A stretch of 42,051 bases of DNA from DATGLE01 sp035294325 (GTDB lineage: Bacteria; Chloroflexota; Ktedonobacteria; Ktedonobacterales; Ktedonobacteraceae), in NCBI GenBank assembly GCA_035294325.1, contig DATGLE010000046.1, positions 1-42,051 on the forward strand, given 5' to 3'. The notes beneath the pieces are model-generated. The model did not search any database. It saw only the letters and a program-made list of their open reading frames with translations, and was not told the origin of the DNA. Positions within the stretch are counted from its first letter, which is position 1. Each line of letters opens with the position of its first letter. Positions 16,192 through 23,494 of this stretch are shown here, piece by piece. The position numbers were made by a program, and so were the translations under genes.

Positions 16192-16220
16192 TTGACACCG
16201 TATTGTGTCTCGTATATGCT
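16192..16220 (+). promoter_or_regulatory. Recombinase operon promoter overlapping an att-like site
   Basis: TTGACA (16192-16197), a 17-bp spacer and TATGCT (16215-16220) form a good vegetative promoter 53 bp before the 48-aa gene. The spacer and -10 contain TATTGTGTCTCGTATATGCT (16201-16220), which matches the right attachment arm plus core at 18349-18368 in 17 of 20 positions, including 14 identical bases in a row. An imperfect mirror, GATACACAAAT, lies just downstream. Binding of the recombinase here would block its own promoter. Confidence 0.65.
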
Positions 16221-16273
16221 ACAGGTAGTTTGATACACAAATACTTGTACTCTTGACGAGAGGAGCAAACGAC

Positions 16274-16420
16274 ATGGAGAGTAAGAACCGATTGGAAGAG
16301 GTTAAGGCGCTGGCGCAGGCAGTGAAAGAGCATATGGCTCAAGTCCAACGAGCGCAGATCAGCAAGCGCCAGCAATACGGCAGAGCCGCCAGGAAGGCAC
16401 AGCAAAAGCAGCAGCCATAG
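16274..16420 (+). CDS. 48-aa basic protein cotranscribed with the recombinase
   Basis: The small frame runs from an ATG with GAGAGGAG at 8 nt to TAG, 21 nt before the recombinase ATG. The product is an alpha-helical, highly basic, Gln- and Ala-rich peptide (EEVKALAQAVKEHMAQVQRA, then SKRQQYGRAARKAQQKQQP). No family recognised. The ribosome site, tight spacing and a promoter just upstream argue for a real gene. A DNA- or recombinase-binding cofactor is a reasonable guess, but unproven. Confidence 0.65.
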   Translation: MESKNRLEEVKALAQAVKEHMAQVQRAQISKRQQYGRAARKAQQKQQP

Positions 16421-16441
16421 TTATACAGAAAGGAACCGACA

Positions 16442-18370
16442 ATGCAGCACTACGACGATGAGCAGAGCCAGAGCTACGACTACCGGGGAAAGCGTGGGCT
16501 TGTTTTACTGCGTGTCTCGACGGAAGAACAGGAAAAGAAGTATGGTTTTCCCTCTCAGTTACGCTCTATCCGTGAAAAGCTCTTAGCCCCGCTAGGTATA
16601 CGGATACTCGATGAAGAAAAGTTCATCAAGCGAGACACCTACACCGGGATGGAGTTCCGCGAGCGGGATGTGTTAACGGAAATCCTTGAAATGGCAAAGC
16701 GCAGGGAGTTTGATGTCCTGGTGATGGACGTGCTAGACCGTTTGGGCCGCAAGGGACTACAGCGGGAAATCTACCGCGCGGAGCTACGGATGCATGGTGT
16801 ACGCATTCTCACCACCAGGCCAGAGGAACGCGCCGATGATGATAGCCTGATGGGCGAAATGATACGCCTCTTGCATGGTTTTAAGGCGGAGGAGGAAAGA
16901 AACGACATTATCAGACGGACACAGAACGGCAAGAGAGAGAGAGTTTTAAAAGATCATAAACTGTTAGGTAATCATCCAGATAAATACGGATGGAAATACA
17001 AAGATCAGACTAAGGGGGCGTATGTACTGAACAACGACCCCATCAAAATAGAGCAAGACAATGGAAGGGTACTACTAGATGAGAATGGGGAACCCTGGAC
17101 AGAAGTAAAGGTACGGCGATACTTGTTTGAGGCTGTAGATCAAGGAAACTCCATAAGAGCTATTGCTAAGTACCTCACATCCCAACATATCCCGGTACCC
17201 AGGGAGGGTGAATGGAATGTATCGCTAGTAAAGCGAATTCTCGAAAATAGATACTCTCGAATTCCGAGCGATCAACCCATTTTAGCATATGGCTACCTGA
17301 TTGTCTCGGACGAGAGCGGCAACCCTTATACAGAGGCTAGCATTGCTCAGATTGTCTATGACTTACACGATCAAGGGATGAAGGGAAAAAATATTGCTCA
17401 GTTTCTCAAGCAGAAACACATACCAACGGGAAAAGAAGCAAGCTGGACACCATCAACAATAGGCAGGATGCTTGATGATGAATCTGTTCTAGGGAAAGCG
17501 GCGGCCTTTGTAACTCGGACAGTAAGAGAAGCGGGGCACAAGCGCCAGCTAATAAAAGTGCCTAGAGAGGAATGGGTATACCTGCCAGAAGGTACAGTAC
17601 CTCCTATTCTGGTAACGGAGGATGGGAGGCCAGATCTAGCGCTGTTTGAAAGAGTACAAAAGCGCTTAGAAGGAAATCAGAAGTTCGCAGTAAGAAACAG
17701 CAAAGACCCTTATAGCTGCTTGCTACGTGGAGGGCTTATAAAATGTGGCTACTGTGGGGGAAATATGCAGCCTGATAACAGCCACCATCGGAAATACTAC
17801 TCTTGCCGAACTAAAATGCTACTTGATGGCAGATGCAGAGTAAGGAATATGATTCCTGCTCATCTTGTCGACGAGCAAGCATGGTCTGTTGCAGTTGAGA
17901 TAATACGCAACCCGTCGGAGGTTGACCGTAGGATAGAAGCATTGAAACAGGCAGACCCGAACGCCGAGAGACGCGAATACATTGCAGGAGAGCTAGCCAA
18001 GATTAAGGCAAAACAGAGCAGGCTCAGAGACAGGTTAGAGGATGAAGATATGGACGATGATACATACGCAGATGTCAAGCGACGATTAAGGGAACTCGCA
18101 GATCAGAAAAGAGCTTACGAAAGCGAGCTTGCCATAGAAATAAACGTACACGAAGAATGGAAGAAGACGCAGGATCAGTTAAGGCATTTTCACAAGCGCT
18201 GTCAAGAAATGCGTGAAAAATTAGACGACCCTAACTATGATCCAGATAGTAAGTTCAAACGCGAAGCCTTAGAGTTTTTTGGTATTACCGTATGGGTATG
18301 GAAAGCAGATCACAACCCAAGAATTGAAATACAATCGAATCCGTCCTTTATTGTGTCTCGTACTAGCTAA
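16442..18370 (+). CDS. Large serine recombinase (integrase)
   Basis: The 642-aa enzyme breaks and rejoins att sites through a phosphoserine link. Residues about 18-165 are the resolvase catalytic domain (LVLLRVSTEEQ with Ser26; FDVLVMDVLDRLGRKG at about 90-105). The DNA-binding recombinase module appears twice: about 222-275 (VRRYLFEAVDQGNSIRAIA, then ILENRYSRIP) and about 300-353 (IAQIVYDLHDQGMKGKNIA, then MLDDESVLGK). A zinc ribbon has C435, C438, C455 and C465, and an acidic-basic coiled coil spans about 495-600. AAAGGA precedes the ATG. The gene ends at the right junction: its TAA uses one base of the core and two bases of host DNA. In the circular form the frame would run on for 15 further residues into the left end. 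Confidence 0.95.
   Translation: MQHYDDEQSQSYDYRGKRGLVLLRVSTEEQEKKYGFPSQLRSIREKLLAPLGIRILDEEKFIKRDTYTGMEFRERDVLTEILEMAKRREFDVLVMDVLDRLGRKGLQREIYRAELRMHGVRILTTRPEERADDDSLMGEMIRLLHGFKAEEERNDIIRRTQNGKRERVLKDHKLLGNHPDKYGWKYKDQTKGAYVLNNDPIKIEQDNGRVLLDENGEPWTEVKVRRYLFEAVDQGNSIRAIAKYLTSQHIPVPREGEWNVSLVKRILENRYSRIPSDQPILAYGYLIVSDESGNPYTEASIAQIVYDLHDQGMKGKNIAQFLKQKHIPTGKEASWTPSTIGRMLDDESVLGKAAAFVTRTVREAGHKRQLIKVPREEWVYLPEGTVPPILVTEDGRPDLALFERVQKRLEGNQKFAVRNSKDPYSCLLRGGLIKCGYCGGNMQPDNSHHRKYYSCRTKMLLDGRCRVRNMIPAHLVDEQAWSVAVEIIRNPSEVDRRIEALKQADPNAERREYIAGELAKIKAKQSRLRDRLEDEDMDDDTYADVKRRLRELADQKRAYESELAIEINVHEEWKKTQDQLRHFHKRCQEMREKLDDPNYDPDSKFKREALEFFGITVWVWKADHNPRIEIQSNPSFIVSRTS
18349..18368. other. attR: right attachment junction
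   Basis: TATTGTGTCTCGTAC, then the core TAGCT (18364-18368), precede the 5' half of the split oxidoreductase gene. ATTGTGTC (18350-18357) mirrors GACACAAT at the left end. The arm also encodes the last residues of the recombinase. Confidence 0.8.
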
Positions 18371-18788
18371 AGTACTCCATGCCCGTACCGCGTACAAAGC
18401 CGGAGATGATGCGCCCGCCGCTGAGCACATCGAGCATAGCAATCTCTTCGGCGACGCGCAGGGGATCATCGTGCAGGGGCAGCGCATTGCCGACAATGCC
18501 GATCTTCGCGCGCCGGATGCGCTGTGTGAGGGCCGCCGCCATGATATTCGGCGACGGCATGGTGCCGTAAGCGTTCTGGTGATGCTCGTTCACGATCACG
18601 CTATCCCAGCCCAGCTTATCGGCACGCTCGATCTCGTCGAGGTAGCGGTTATACTGCTCGTGTCCCTTCTCGGGATCGTAGATCGAGTTGGGCAGCGTCA
18701 CCCAGGCCGAGTCGTATTTCTCGTCGAAGTCCGGCGGCAGATACGGCCAGGGCATCAGATGAAAGTAGTGAAATGTCAGCTTATTCAT
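18366..18788 (-). pseudogene. LLM-class flavin-dependent oxidoreductase, 5' fragment
   Basis: The start is ATG at 18788, overlapping the stop of the alpha/beta hydrolase gene (ATGA), so the two are translationally coupled. Its 141 codons give the N-terminal half of a luciferase-like barrel: FHYFHLMPWPYLPPDF, WDSVIVNEHHQNAYGTMPSP (the E-H-H motif), and LPLHDDPLRVAEEIAMLDVL followed by GGRIISGFVRGTGMEYFS. A TAG created by the inserted element ends the frame right after the serine of the core. The 3' half is at 2491-3267. Intact, the pair would encode a ~398-aa oxidoreductase paired with a hydrolase. Confidence 0.9.
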
Positions 18789-19615
18789 GCGTTCGTCTCC
18801 TCCTGGCGCTCCTGCAAGAACCTGGTGATATGCTGCGCCCATGCTTCGTGCTGTTCAAACATCGGCATATGCCCCGTTCCCGCGAGCCTGACCAGCCGTG
18901 AACCGGGAATGAGCGAGTGCAGGGTATCGCCGTAGACGGGAGGGATCAGCCGATCATTCTCGCCCCAGATAATCAGCGTCGGGCAGCGCAGCCACTGCAA
19001 GCGCCGCGCCAGCTTGGGATCGAAGTGCGGGTTCCAGGCCAGGGAGGCCAGCGTCGTTCGCTCCTTATACATCTGCACCAGATAGTCGGCGTTGACCTCC
19101 GCCGGCATGAGGGGCAGCGCCGCCATAGGATCGTCGAAACAGGCGGCGACCAGTTCTTGCAGGTTCATAGCGAAGAGGTTGCCGATCATGGCGCCCTTGA
19201 CGCGAATGCCGGCGGCGTTCGATAGTACCAGTTCGCTCACGCGTTCGGGATACCAGATGGCGACCTCAGCCGCGATCCAGCCGCCGAGCGAATGCCCGAC
19301 CAGCGCGGTCCGCTGGAGGCCGAGGGTGCCCAGCAGGTCGCGGTAGTAGAGGATATAGTCATCCATATCGCGCATCCAATCGGGGCGCTCGGTCAGACCG
19401 AACCCCGGAATATCCGGCGCGAAGACGTGGAAATGCTGAGCAAGGGCCTGGTGAAAATCCAGCCACAGATTGCCCAGATGGGTACCATGAAGGTAGAGCA
19501 GGGGCGGAGCTGCGGCCGGGCCGGCTTCAAAGAGGTGCGTTACGATGCCTTGAACTTCTACGGTGCGTTCAGTTTTCTGGCTGGAGGTCGTACCGGGGCT
19601 GTCAGGTAGTGTCAT
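18785..19615 (-). CDS. Alpha/beta-fold hydrolase
   Basis: The 276-aa product has the oxyanion region LLYLHGTHLGNLW, the nucleophile elbow VGHSLGGWIAAE (Ser in GHSLGG), the acid in IIWGENDRLIPP and the His in GTGHMPMFE. All three members of the catalytic triad are present. It belongs to the epoxide hydrolase/esterase-like superfamily; the substrate is unknown. Its stop overlaps the start of the LLM oxidoreductase fragment, indicating an original two-gene operon, possibly for stepwise oxidation and hydrolysis of one compound. The element now interrupts the second gene only. Confidence 0.9.
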   Translation of the reverse strand: MTLPDSPGTTSSQKTERTVEVQGIVTHLFEAGPAAAPPLLYLHGTHLGNLWLDFHQALAQHFHVFAPDIPGFGLTERPDWMRDMDDYILYYRDLLGTLGLQRTALVGHSLGGWIAAEVAIWYPERVSELVLSNAAGIRVKGAMIGNLFAMNLQELVAACFDDPMAALPLMPAEVNADYLVQMYKERTTLASLAWNPHFDPKLARRLQWLRCPTLIIWGENDRLIPPVYGDTLHSLIPGSRLVRLAGTGHMPMFEQHEAWAQHITRFLQERQEETNA

Positions 19616-19687
19616 CTTCGAACTCCTGTGCGCTTAGAGTATGTCTGATCTTCCGATACCATTGCGTGCTCACGCCCGCAGTGCTCG

Positions 19688-19850
19688 CCTGAGATATGCT
19701 GTTGTGTTGAAAATGCGCTTCGAGTATTTTCAACACAACAGCATATCTCAGGCACGACGGCGCCATGCAAGGGATGAAGTTGGATTTGCGAAAAATGCGC
19801 GAAGCGCATTTTTCGCAAATCCAACTTCATCCGGCGAGCGCCGCAGGCGC
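19688..19850. repeat. Fold-back element B: two long perfect hairpins plus tail
   Basis: First hairpin: 27-bp perfect arms at 19688-19714 and 19726-19752, 11-nt loop with GCGCTTCGAGT. Second hairpin: 29-bp perfect arms at 19772-19800 and 19804-19832, loop GAA. The tail GGCGAGCGCCGCAGGCGCGAG follows in part at 19833-19852, a small stem with a GCA loop. A degenerate reverse copy of the tail (CACGCCCGCAGTGCTCGCC, 19671-19689) precedes the first hairpin. The stretch 19616-20012 has no gene. Confidence 0.8.
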
Positions 19851-20012
19851 GAGACAGCTTTCTATAGATAGACATAGTTTATCATAGAGCGGAGTGTAAC
19901 CAATCGTGGTTGCGCTGACGTGACAGAGGTGTAGGTTTATGCTTGCAGCCTATCGTATATAATGGCGATATGTAAATCCATCAAAGAAAGATAGGGAGGA
20001 CGGATATCAGGC

Positions 20013-21404
20013 GTGAAATCTCCTCGGCTCTCGGCCCTGCAAGAACTGACCCTTAACATTCTATGGCTTCCCACAAATGCGCTGAATTCCGCCCTGCTGG
20101 CGGTGGTCATTCCAACGCAGCTTTTGCTCTTTGTGCCCTCCGCGCAGATAGGAGGCGCCGACCAGGCATCATTTCTGGGGTGGCTTACCACTGTGGCATC
20201 ATTCGTCTCACTGCTCATGCCGCCGCTGGTCGGGACGCTTTCGGATCGCACGCCGGGCAGACTGGGCCGTCGCCGCCCGTATATTATTGCCGGCGGTGTG
20301 CTGCTGGTCGCCAGTGCGCCACTGCTGGTAATATCCGGCGATATTATCATGTACCTGCTCGGTCTTTCACTGCTGCATGTGGGGGTAAATACGATGATGC
20401 CGGCCTACCAGAGCCTTGTGCCGGATCGCGTGCCGGAGCGACAGCGGGGAGAAGCGTCGGGCTATGTGGGGGCACTGACGATCCTCGGCAACATGATAGG
20501 ACTGGGCCTGGCCGCGTATCTGCTCGGCGGCGTCAGCCAGCACAGCCACGATCCGAACGTCATACGCTACAATTCCGGCATTTACTATATCGTGACTATT
20601 TCTATGATGGTCGTTGGTGTCCTGGTTACAGTCCTCGGCGTGCACGAAGCTCCTTTCAATCCCGAGCCATTGCGCTCCTACGAGCAGCAGGCGCCGAGGA
20701 TGCACAGATTCAAGCGCTGGTTCGTGCATAACTGGATAGAACCCTGGCGCAAGCACAATTTTACCGTCGTCTTTCTTACACGGGCCTCTATCATGCTGGC
20801 CCTGGCGATGTTCATGACTTTCATAGAATACTACTTCGCCCATGTGCAGCACATTACGAACTTTGTATCCACGACGGCCATCGTTGCCGTATTTGCTCTG
20901 GGAGGTGGTGTTGTCACCGGACTGGTATTTGGCATTCTTTCGGATCGCTTGAAGAGGCGCGCCCCGGTTGTTACTGGCGCCGCCATCTGTATGAGCGTTA
21001 CATCCCTTGCCTTTGTCATCCTCCCTGGCAACATACTCTCTAATAATATCGAACTCATACTCTGGCCGCTGGGCGTGATCTTTGGATTGGGGCAGGGAGC
21101 GTTTCAAAGCGTGGACTGGGCGCTCTCTATCGATGCTCTGCCATCGTTGAAGGAGGCAGGCAAGGATCTGGGTATGTGGAGCGCCTCCGCGACCATACCA
21201 GCAATTATCGCTCCTCTGCTGGGCGGCATCATTATTACTATCGCTGATGCATTTCACGCGGTTGACCTGGGCTATCGCGTGATCTTCTTTGTCGCGTCGT
21301 TATTCCTGATCGTCGCTGCGATCTGTGTTCTGTTTGTACGCGAGCAAAAGAAGCCGCGCCAGCAACAGGAGCCAGCGTCGCAGCAACAACAGGTACAGCC
21401 ATGA
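20013..21404 (+). CDS. MFS transporter, SLC45/sucrose-transporter-like
   Basis: The 463-aa protein has about 12 membrane segments. The loop SDRTPGRLGRRRPYII at about residues 70-85 is the MFS A-motif variant typical of SLC45/plant sucrose carriers (G-x-x-S-D-R-x-x-x-R-x-G-R-R-R-P). A second copy of the motif, GILSDRLKRRAP, lies in the C-terminal half. Likely a proton-coupled solute carrier, substrate unknown. It starts at a GTG with GGGAGG about 13 nt upstream. The next gene is a tandem paralogue starting with the same peptide pattern (K-[ST]-PRLS). The Gln-rich C-terminus (QQQEPASQQQQVQP) is not shared with the paralogue. Confidence 0.88.
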   Translation: MKSPRLSALQELTLNILWLPTNALNSALLAVVIPTQLLLFVPSAQIGGADQASFLGWLTTVASFVSLLMPPLVGTLSDRTPGRLGRRRPYIIAGGVLLVASAPLLVISGDIIMYLLGLSLLHVGVNTMMPAYQSLVPDRVPERQRGEASGYVGALTILGNMIGLGLAAYLLGGVSQHSHDPNVIRYNSGIYYIVTISMMVVGVLVTVLGVHEAPFNPEPLRSYEQQAPRMHRFKRWFVHNWIEPWRKHNFTVVFLTRASIMLALAMFMTFIEYYFAHVQHITNFVSTTAIVAVFALGGGVVTGLVFGILSDRLKRRAPVVTGAAICMSVTSLAFVILPGNILSNNIELILWPLGVIFGLGQGAFQSVDWALSIDALPSLKEAGKDLGMWSASATIPAIIAPLLGGIIITIADAFHAVDLGYRVIFFVASLFLIVAAICVLFVREQKKPRQQQEPASQQQQVQP

Positions 21405-21516
21405 AGGTAACATCAACAAGTATATATAGCAGTGTGTGTGCGTTGCGTTATAGGGCTTCATTTGTGGATGCCGGCGCTAAGACAGACTATCAGGAGGAGG
21501 AAGGCCAGGGACCGGT

Positions 21517-22842
21517 GTGAAGACTCCTCGGCTCTCGTTTGGGAAACAACTGATTTTAAACTTATTGTGGTTCGCTCTGAATGCTGAGACCGCCGCGCTG
21601 CTGACGGTGGTTATTCCGACACAGGTTCTGCTCTTTGAGCCTTCCAGCCAGGTTGGCAGCGCCGAGCAGGCCACATTGTTGAGCTGGCTGGCGACGGCGG
21701 CGGCGATTGTCTCGCTGTTCATGCCGCCGCTGGTCGGCGCGTTCTCTGACCGCACGCCGGGCAGGTTGGGGCGTCGCCGCCCATATATTATCCTCGGCGG
21801 CGTTCTGCTGGTCAGTGGCACGCCGCTGCTGGTCGATTCCAGTACCCTTGTGACCTTCCTGATCGGGCTGGCCCTGCTGCATTTTGGCATGAATATCATT
21901 ATGCCAGCGTATCAGAGCCTCGTGCCGGATCGCGTGCCAGAGGAACAGCGCGGCGTGGCCTCGGGCTTCGTTGGCGGCCTGACCATCCTCGGCAACGTGG
22001 CGAGCCTGGGCCTGGCCGCGTATCTGCTCGGCGGCGTCAACCAGATCCACTTTGATCCGAATCTGGTGCGACATAACGCCGGCCTCTACTATATGACGAC
22101 GGCCACCATCATCACTATTGTCATCGTCATCACAGTGCTCGGCGTACAGGAGACGCCCTACAATCCGCGTTTAGTGACCGGGAAGCTGGTCAGAGAGCGA
22201 ACCGTAACCGGCTTTATCTGGTGGCTCATCCACCACTGGGTGGAACCCTGGCGCAAATATAATTTCACCGTCGTCTTCCTTACGCGTACAGCGATTATGC
22301 TGGGGCTGGTGCTGTTCATGACCTATGTAGAGTACTATTTCGCGCGCGTGCAGAACATCACGAACTTTGTGGCGACAACGGCAATCATTGCCGTGCTGGC
22401 GCTGGGGGGCGGCGTCGTCAGCGGCGCGCTCTCCGGAGTCCTTTCGGATCGCATGCGGCGGCGCGCACCGGCCGTCTGTGTGGCAACGATCTTTATGGCT
22501 GCGGCCTCCTTCGCCTTCGTCGTCCTCCCCACCAGCCTCGGCTTCTGGATCTGGCCTCTGGGCATCGTCTTCGGCCTGGGCTATGGCGCCTTTTCCAGTG
22601 TAGACTGGGCGCTCTCCATCGACGCCCTGCCCTCGCTCAAGGAGGCGGGCAAGCACCTGGGAATGTGGAACGCTTCCACGACGCTGCCGGCCATCGTTGG
22701 TCCTCTGCTGGGTGGATCCATTATCGCTATCGCCGGCGGGCATGGACAGATAGAACTGGGTTATCGCCTGGTCTTCCTGGTAGCAACGCTCTTTCTGCTT
22801 ATCGCCGCCGTGGGGATCCTGTTTGTGCGCGAGCGGCGCTGA
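21517..22842 (+). CDS. MFS transporter, tandem paralogue
   Basis: The 441-aa protein is collinear with the preceding transporter and highly similar: the same SDRTPGRLGRRRPYII loop, MPAYQSLVPDRVPE, WALSIDALPSLKEAGK near the C-terminal half, and a GVLSDRMRRRAP motif. It has about 12 membrane segments. The GTG start has AGGAGGAGG upstream. The 112-bp gap between the two genes has no terminator, so they may be cotranscribed. The pair arose by duplication; loops and the C-terminus have diverged, which may mean different substrates or a heteromeric arrangement. Confidence 0.88.
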   Translation: MKTPRLSFGKQLILNLLWFALNAETAALLTVVIPTQVLLFEPSSQVGSAEQATLLSWLATAAAIVSLFMPPLVGAFSDRTPGRLGRRRPYIILGGVLLVSGTPLLVDSSTLVTFLIGLALLHFGMNIIMPAYQSLVPDRVPEEQRGVASGFVGGLTILGNVASLGLAAYLLGGVNQIHFDPNLVRHNAGLYYMTTATIITIVIVITVLGVQETPYNPRLVTGKLVRERTVTGFIWWLIHHWVEPWRKYNFTVVFLTRTAIMLGLVLFMTYVEYYFARVQNITNFVATTAIIAVLALGGGVVSGALSGVLSDRMRRRAPAVCVATIFMAAASFAFVVLPTSLGFWIWPLGIVFGLGYGAFSSVDWALSIDALPSLKEAGKHLGMWNASTTLPAIVGPLLGGSIIAIAGGHGQIELGYRLVFLVATLFLLIAAVGILFVRERR

Positions 22843-22867
22843 TTCCCCCATGTGCATCGAGATGCGC

Positions 22868-23074
22868 GCCATCAAAATGTCCCTCTGGCCCCCTTCTGAG
22901 ACAGCGCGGCGTCGTGGCGCTTTGCAAGGGAGAAAGAGCCATCAAAATGTCCCTCTGGCCCCCTTCTGAGATAACTCGGCGTCGTGGCGCTGCGCAAGGG
23001 GGAAAGAAGGCCAGTGCGGCGCCGTTCGGCGCCGCACTGGCCTTCTTTCCCCCTTGTGAGCCACCGGAGGTGGC
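22868..23074. repeat. 70-bp tandem duplication and fold-back element C
   Basis: A 70-bp unit starting GCCATCAAAATGTCCCTC occurs at 22868-22937 and 22938-23007 with few differences. It runs straight into a perfect 29-bp-arm hairpin (22995-23023 with 23028-23056, loop GTTC). Then comes a small tail hairpin GCCACC-GGA-GGTGGC followed by GAGA (23059-23078). It fills most of the gap after the second MFS gene. Confidence 0.8.
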
Positions 23075-23192
23075 GAGAAAGGCAAAAAGATGAAGGCTTC
23101 CTGCCCATTGTTGCGAATAGCATGGTATAATCCTGTAAGATAAGATAAGCTATATACGTGTGCTGTCCAAAACTTTGATGAAAGAGAGAGAC

Positions 23193-23432
23193 ATGATGTC
23201 GCAGCAAAATAGACTTATTCAACTTTCCCTGCTCGGCGCGCTTCTGCTGGCTTTGTTTGCCGTTGTATATCTGGCTACCAGGCGTATCGGAAAGCCGGGG
23301 CGTCCAAAGATCGTCAAACACCATGTGAAAACGAAGCCCGCCGACGCCCTCAAGCATTGGACGGCGGAGAGGATGCGTGACGCTAAGGGTGTCGAATTAC
23401 CAAAGGTTGATATTGTCGACCAGCAGAAATAG
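23193..23432 (+). CDS. Small membrane-anchored protein related to the N-terminus of the next protease
   Basis: The 79-aa product starts at the ATG pair following AAAGAGAGAG. One membrane segment spans residues about 9-30 (LIQLSLLGALLLALFAVVY). The rest is basic and soluble. Segments IQL-x-L-x-G, AVVY and IVKHHVKTKPADALKHWTAE align with the propeptide region of the serine peptidase just downstream (IQLPLAG, AVVY, IVEHQVNENPEAVIRYWTVA). It lacks any protease domain. It may be a free-standing propeptide-like partner or inhibitor, or the residue of a tandem duplication. The peptidase gene begins 62 nt later. Confidence 0.65.
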   Translation: MMSQQNRLIQLSLLGALLLALFAVVYLATRRIGKPGRPKIVKHHVKTKPADALKHWTAERMRDAKGVELPKVDIVDQQK

Positions 23433-23494
23433 CGCTCGTGATGTCCGCTAGATGCGCCTGACGCGCACCATGCTTGAAGAAAGAGAGGGCGCCG

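Larger units (their letters stand above)
3263..18368. mobile_element. 15.1-kb integrative element inserted by a large serine recombinase
   Basis: The boundaries are set by the split oxidoreductase gene and by the direct repeat TAGCT at 3263-3267 and 18364-18368. Just inside each end the octamer GACACAAT (3277-3284) and its complement ATTGTGTC (18350-18357) form the arms of a dyad that is rejoined in the circular form. The contents include a recombinase at the right end, an Xis-like protein, replication-relaxation and TraG-like proteins, DnaA boxes and cargo genes. There is no relaxase, VirB4 or mating-channel gene. It could be a mobilisable or self-replicating integrative element, or a decayed ICE. 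Base composition is patchy, with AT-rich and C-rich blocks unlike the flanks. Confidence 0.9.

Noticed and set aside
20367..21257. Minus-strand open frame inside the first MFS gene
   Set aside because: It has low-complexity polar composition with no domain; the MFS frame explains the sequence.
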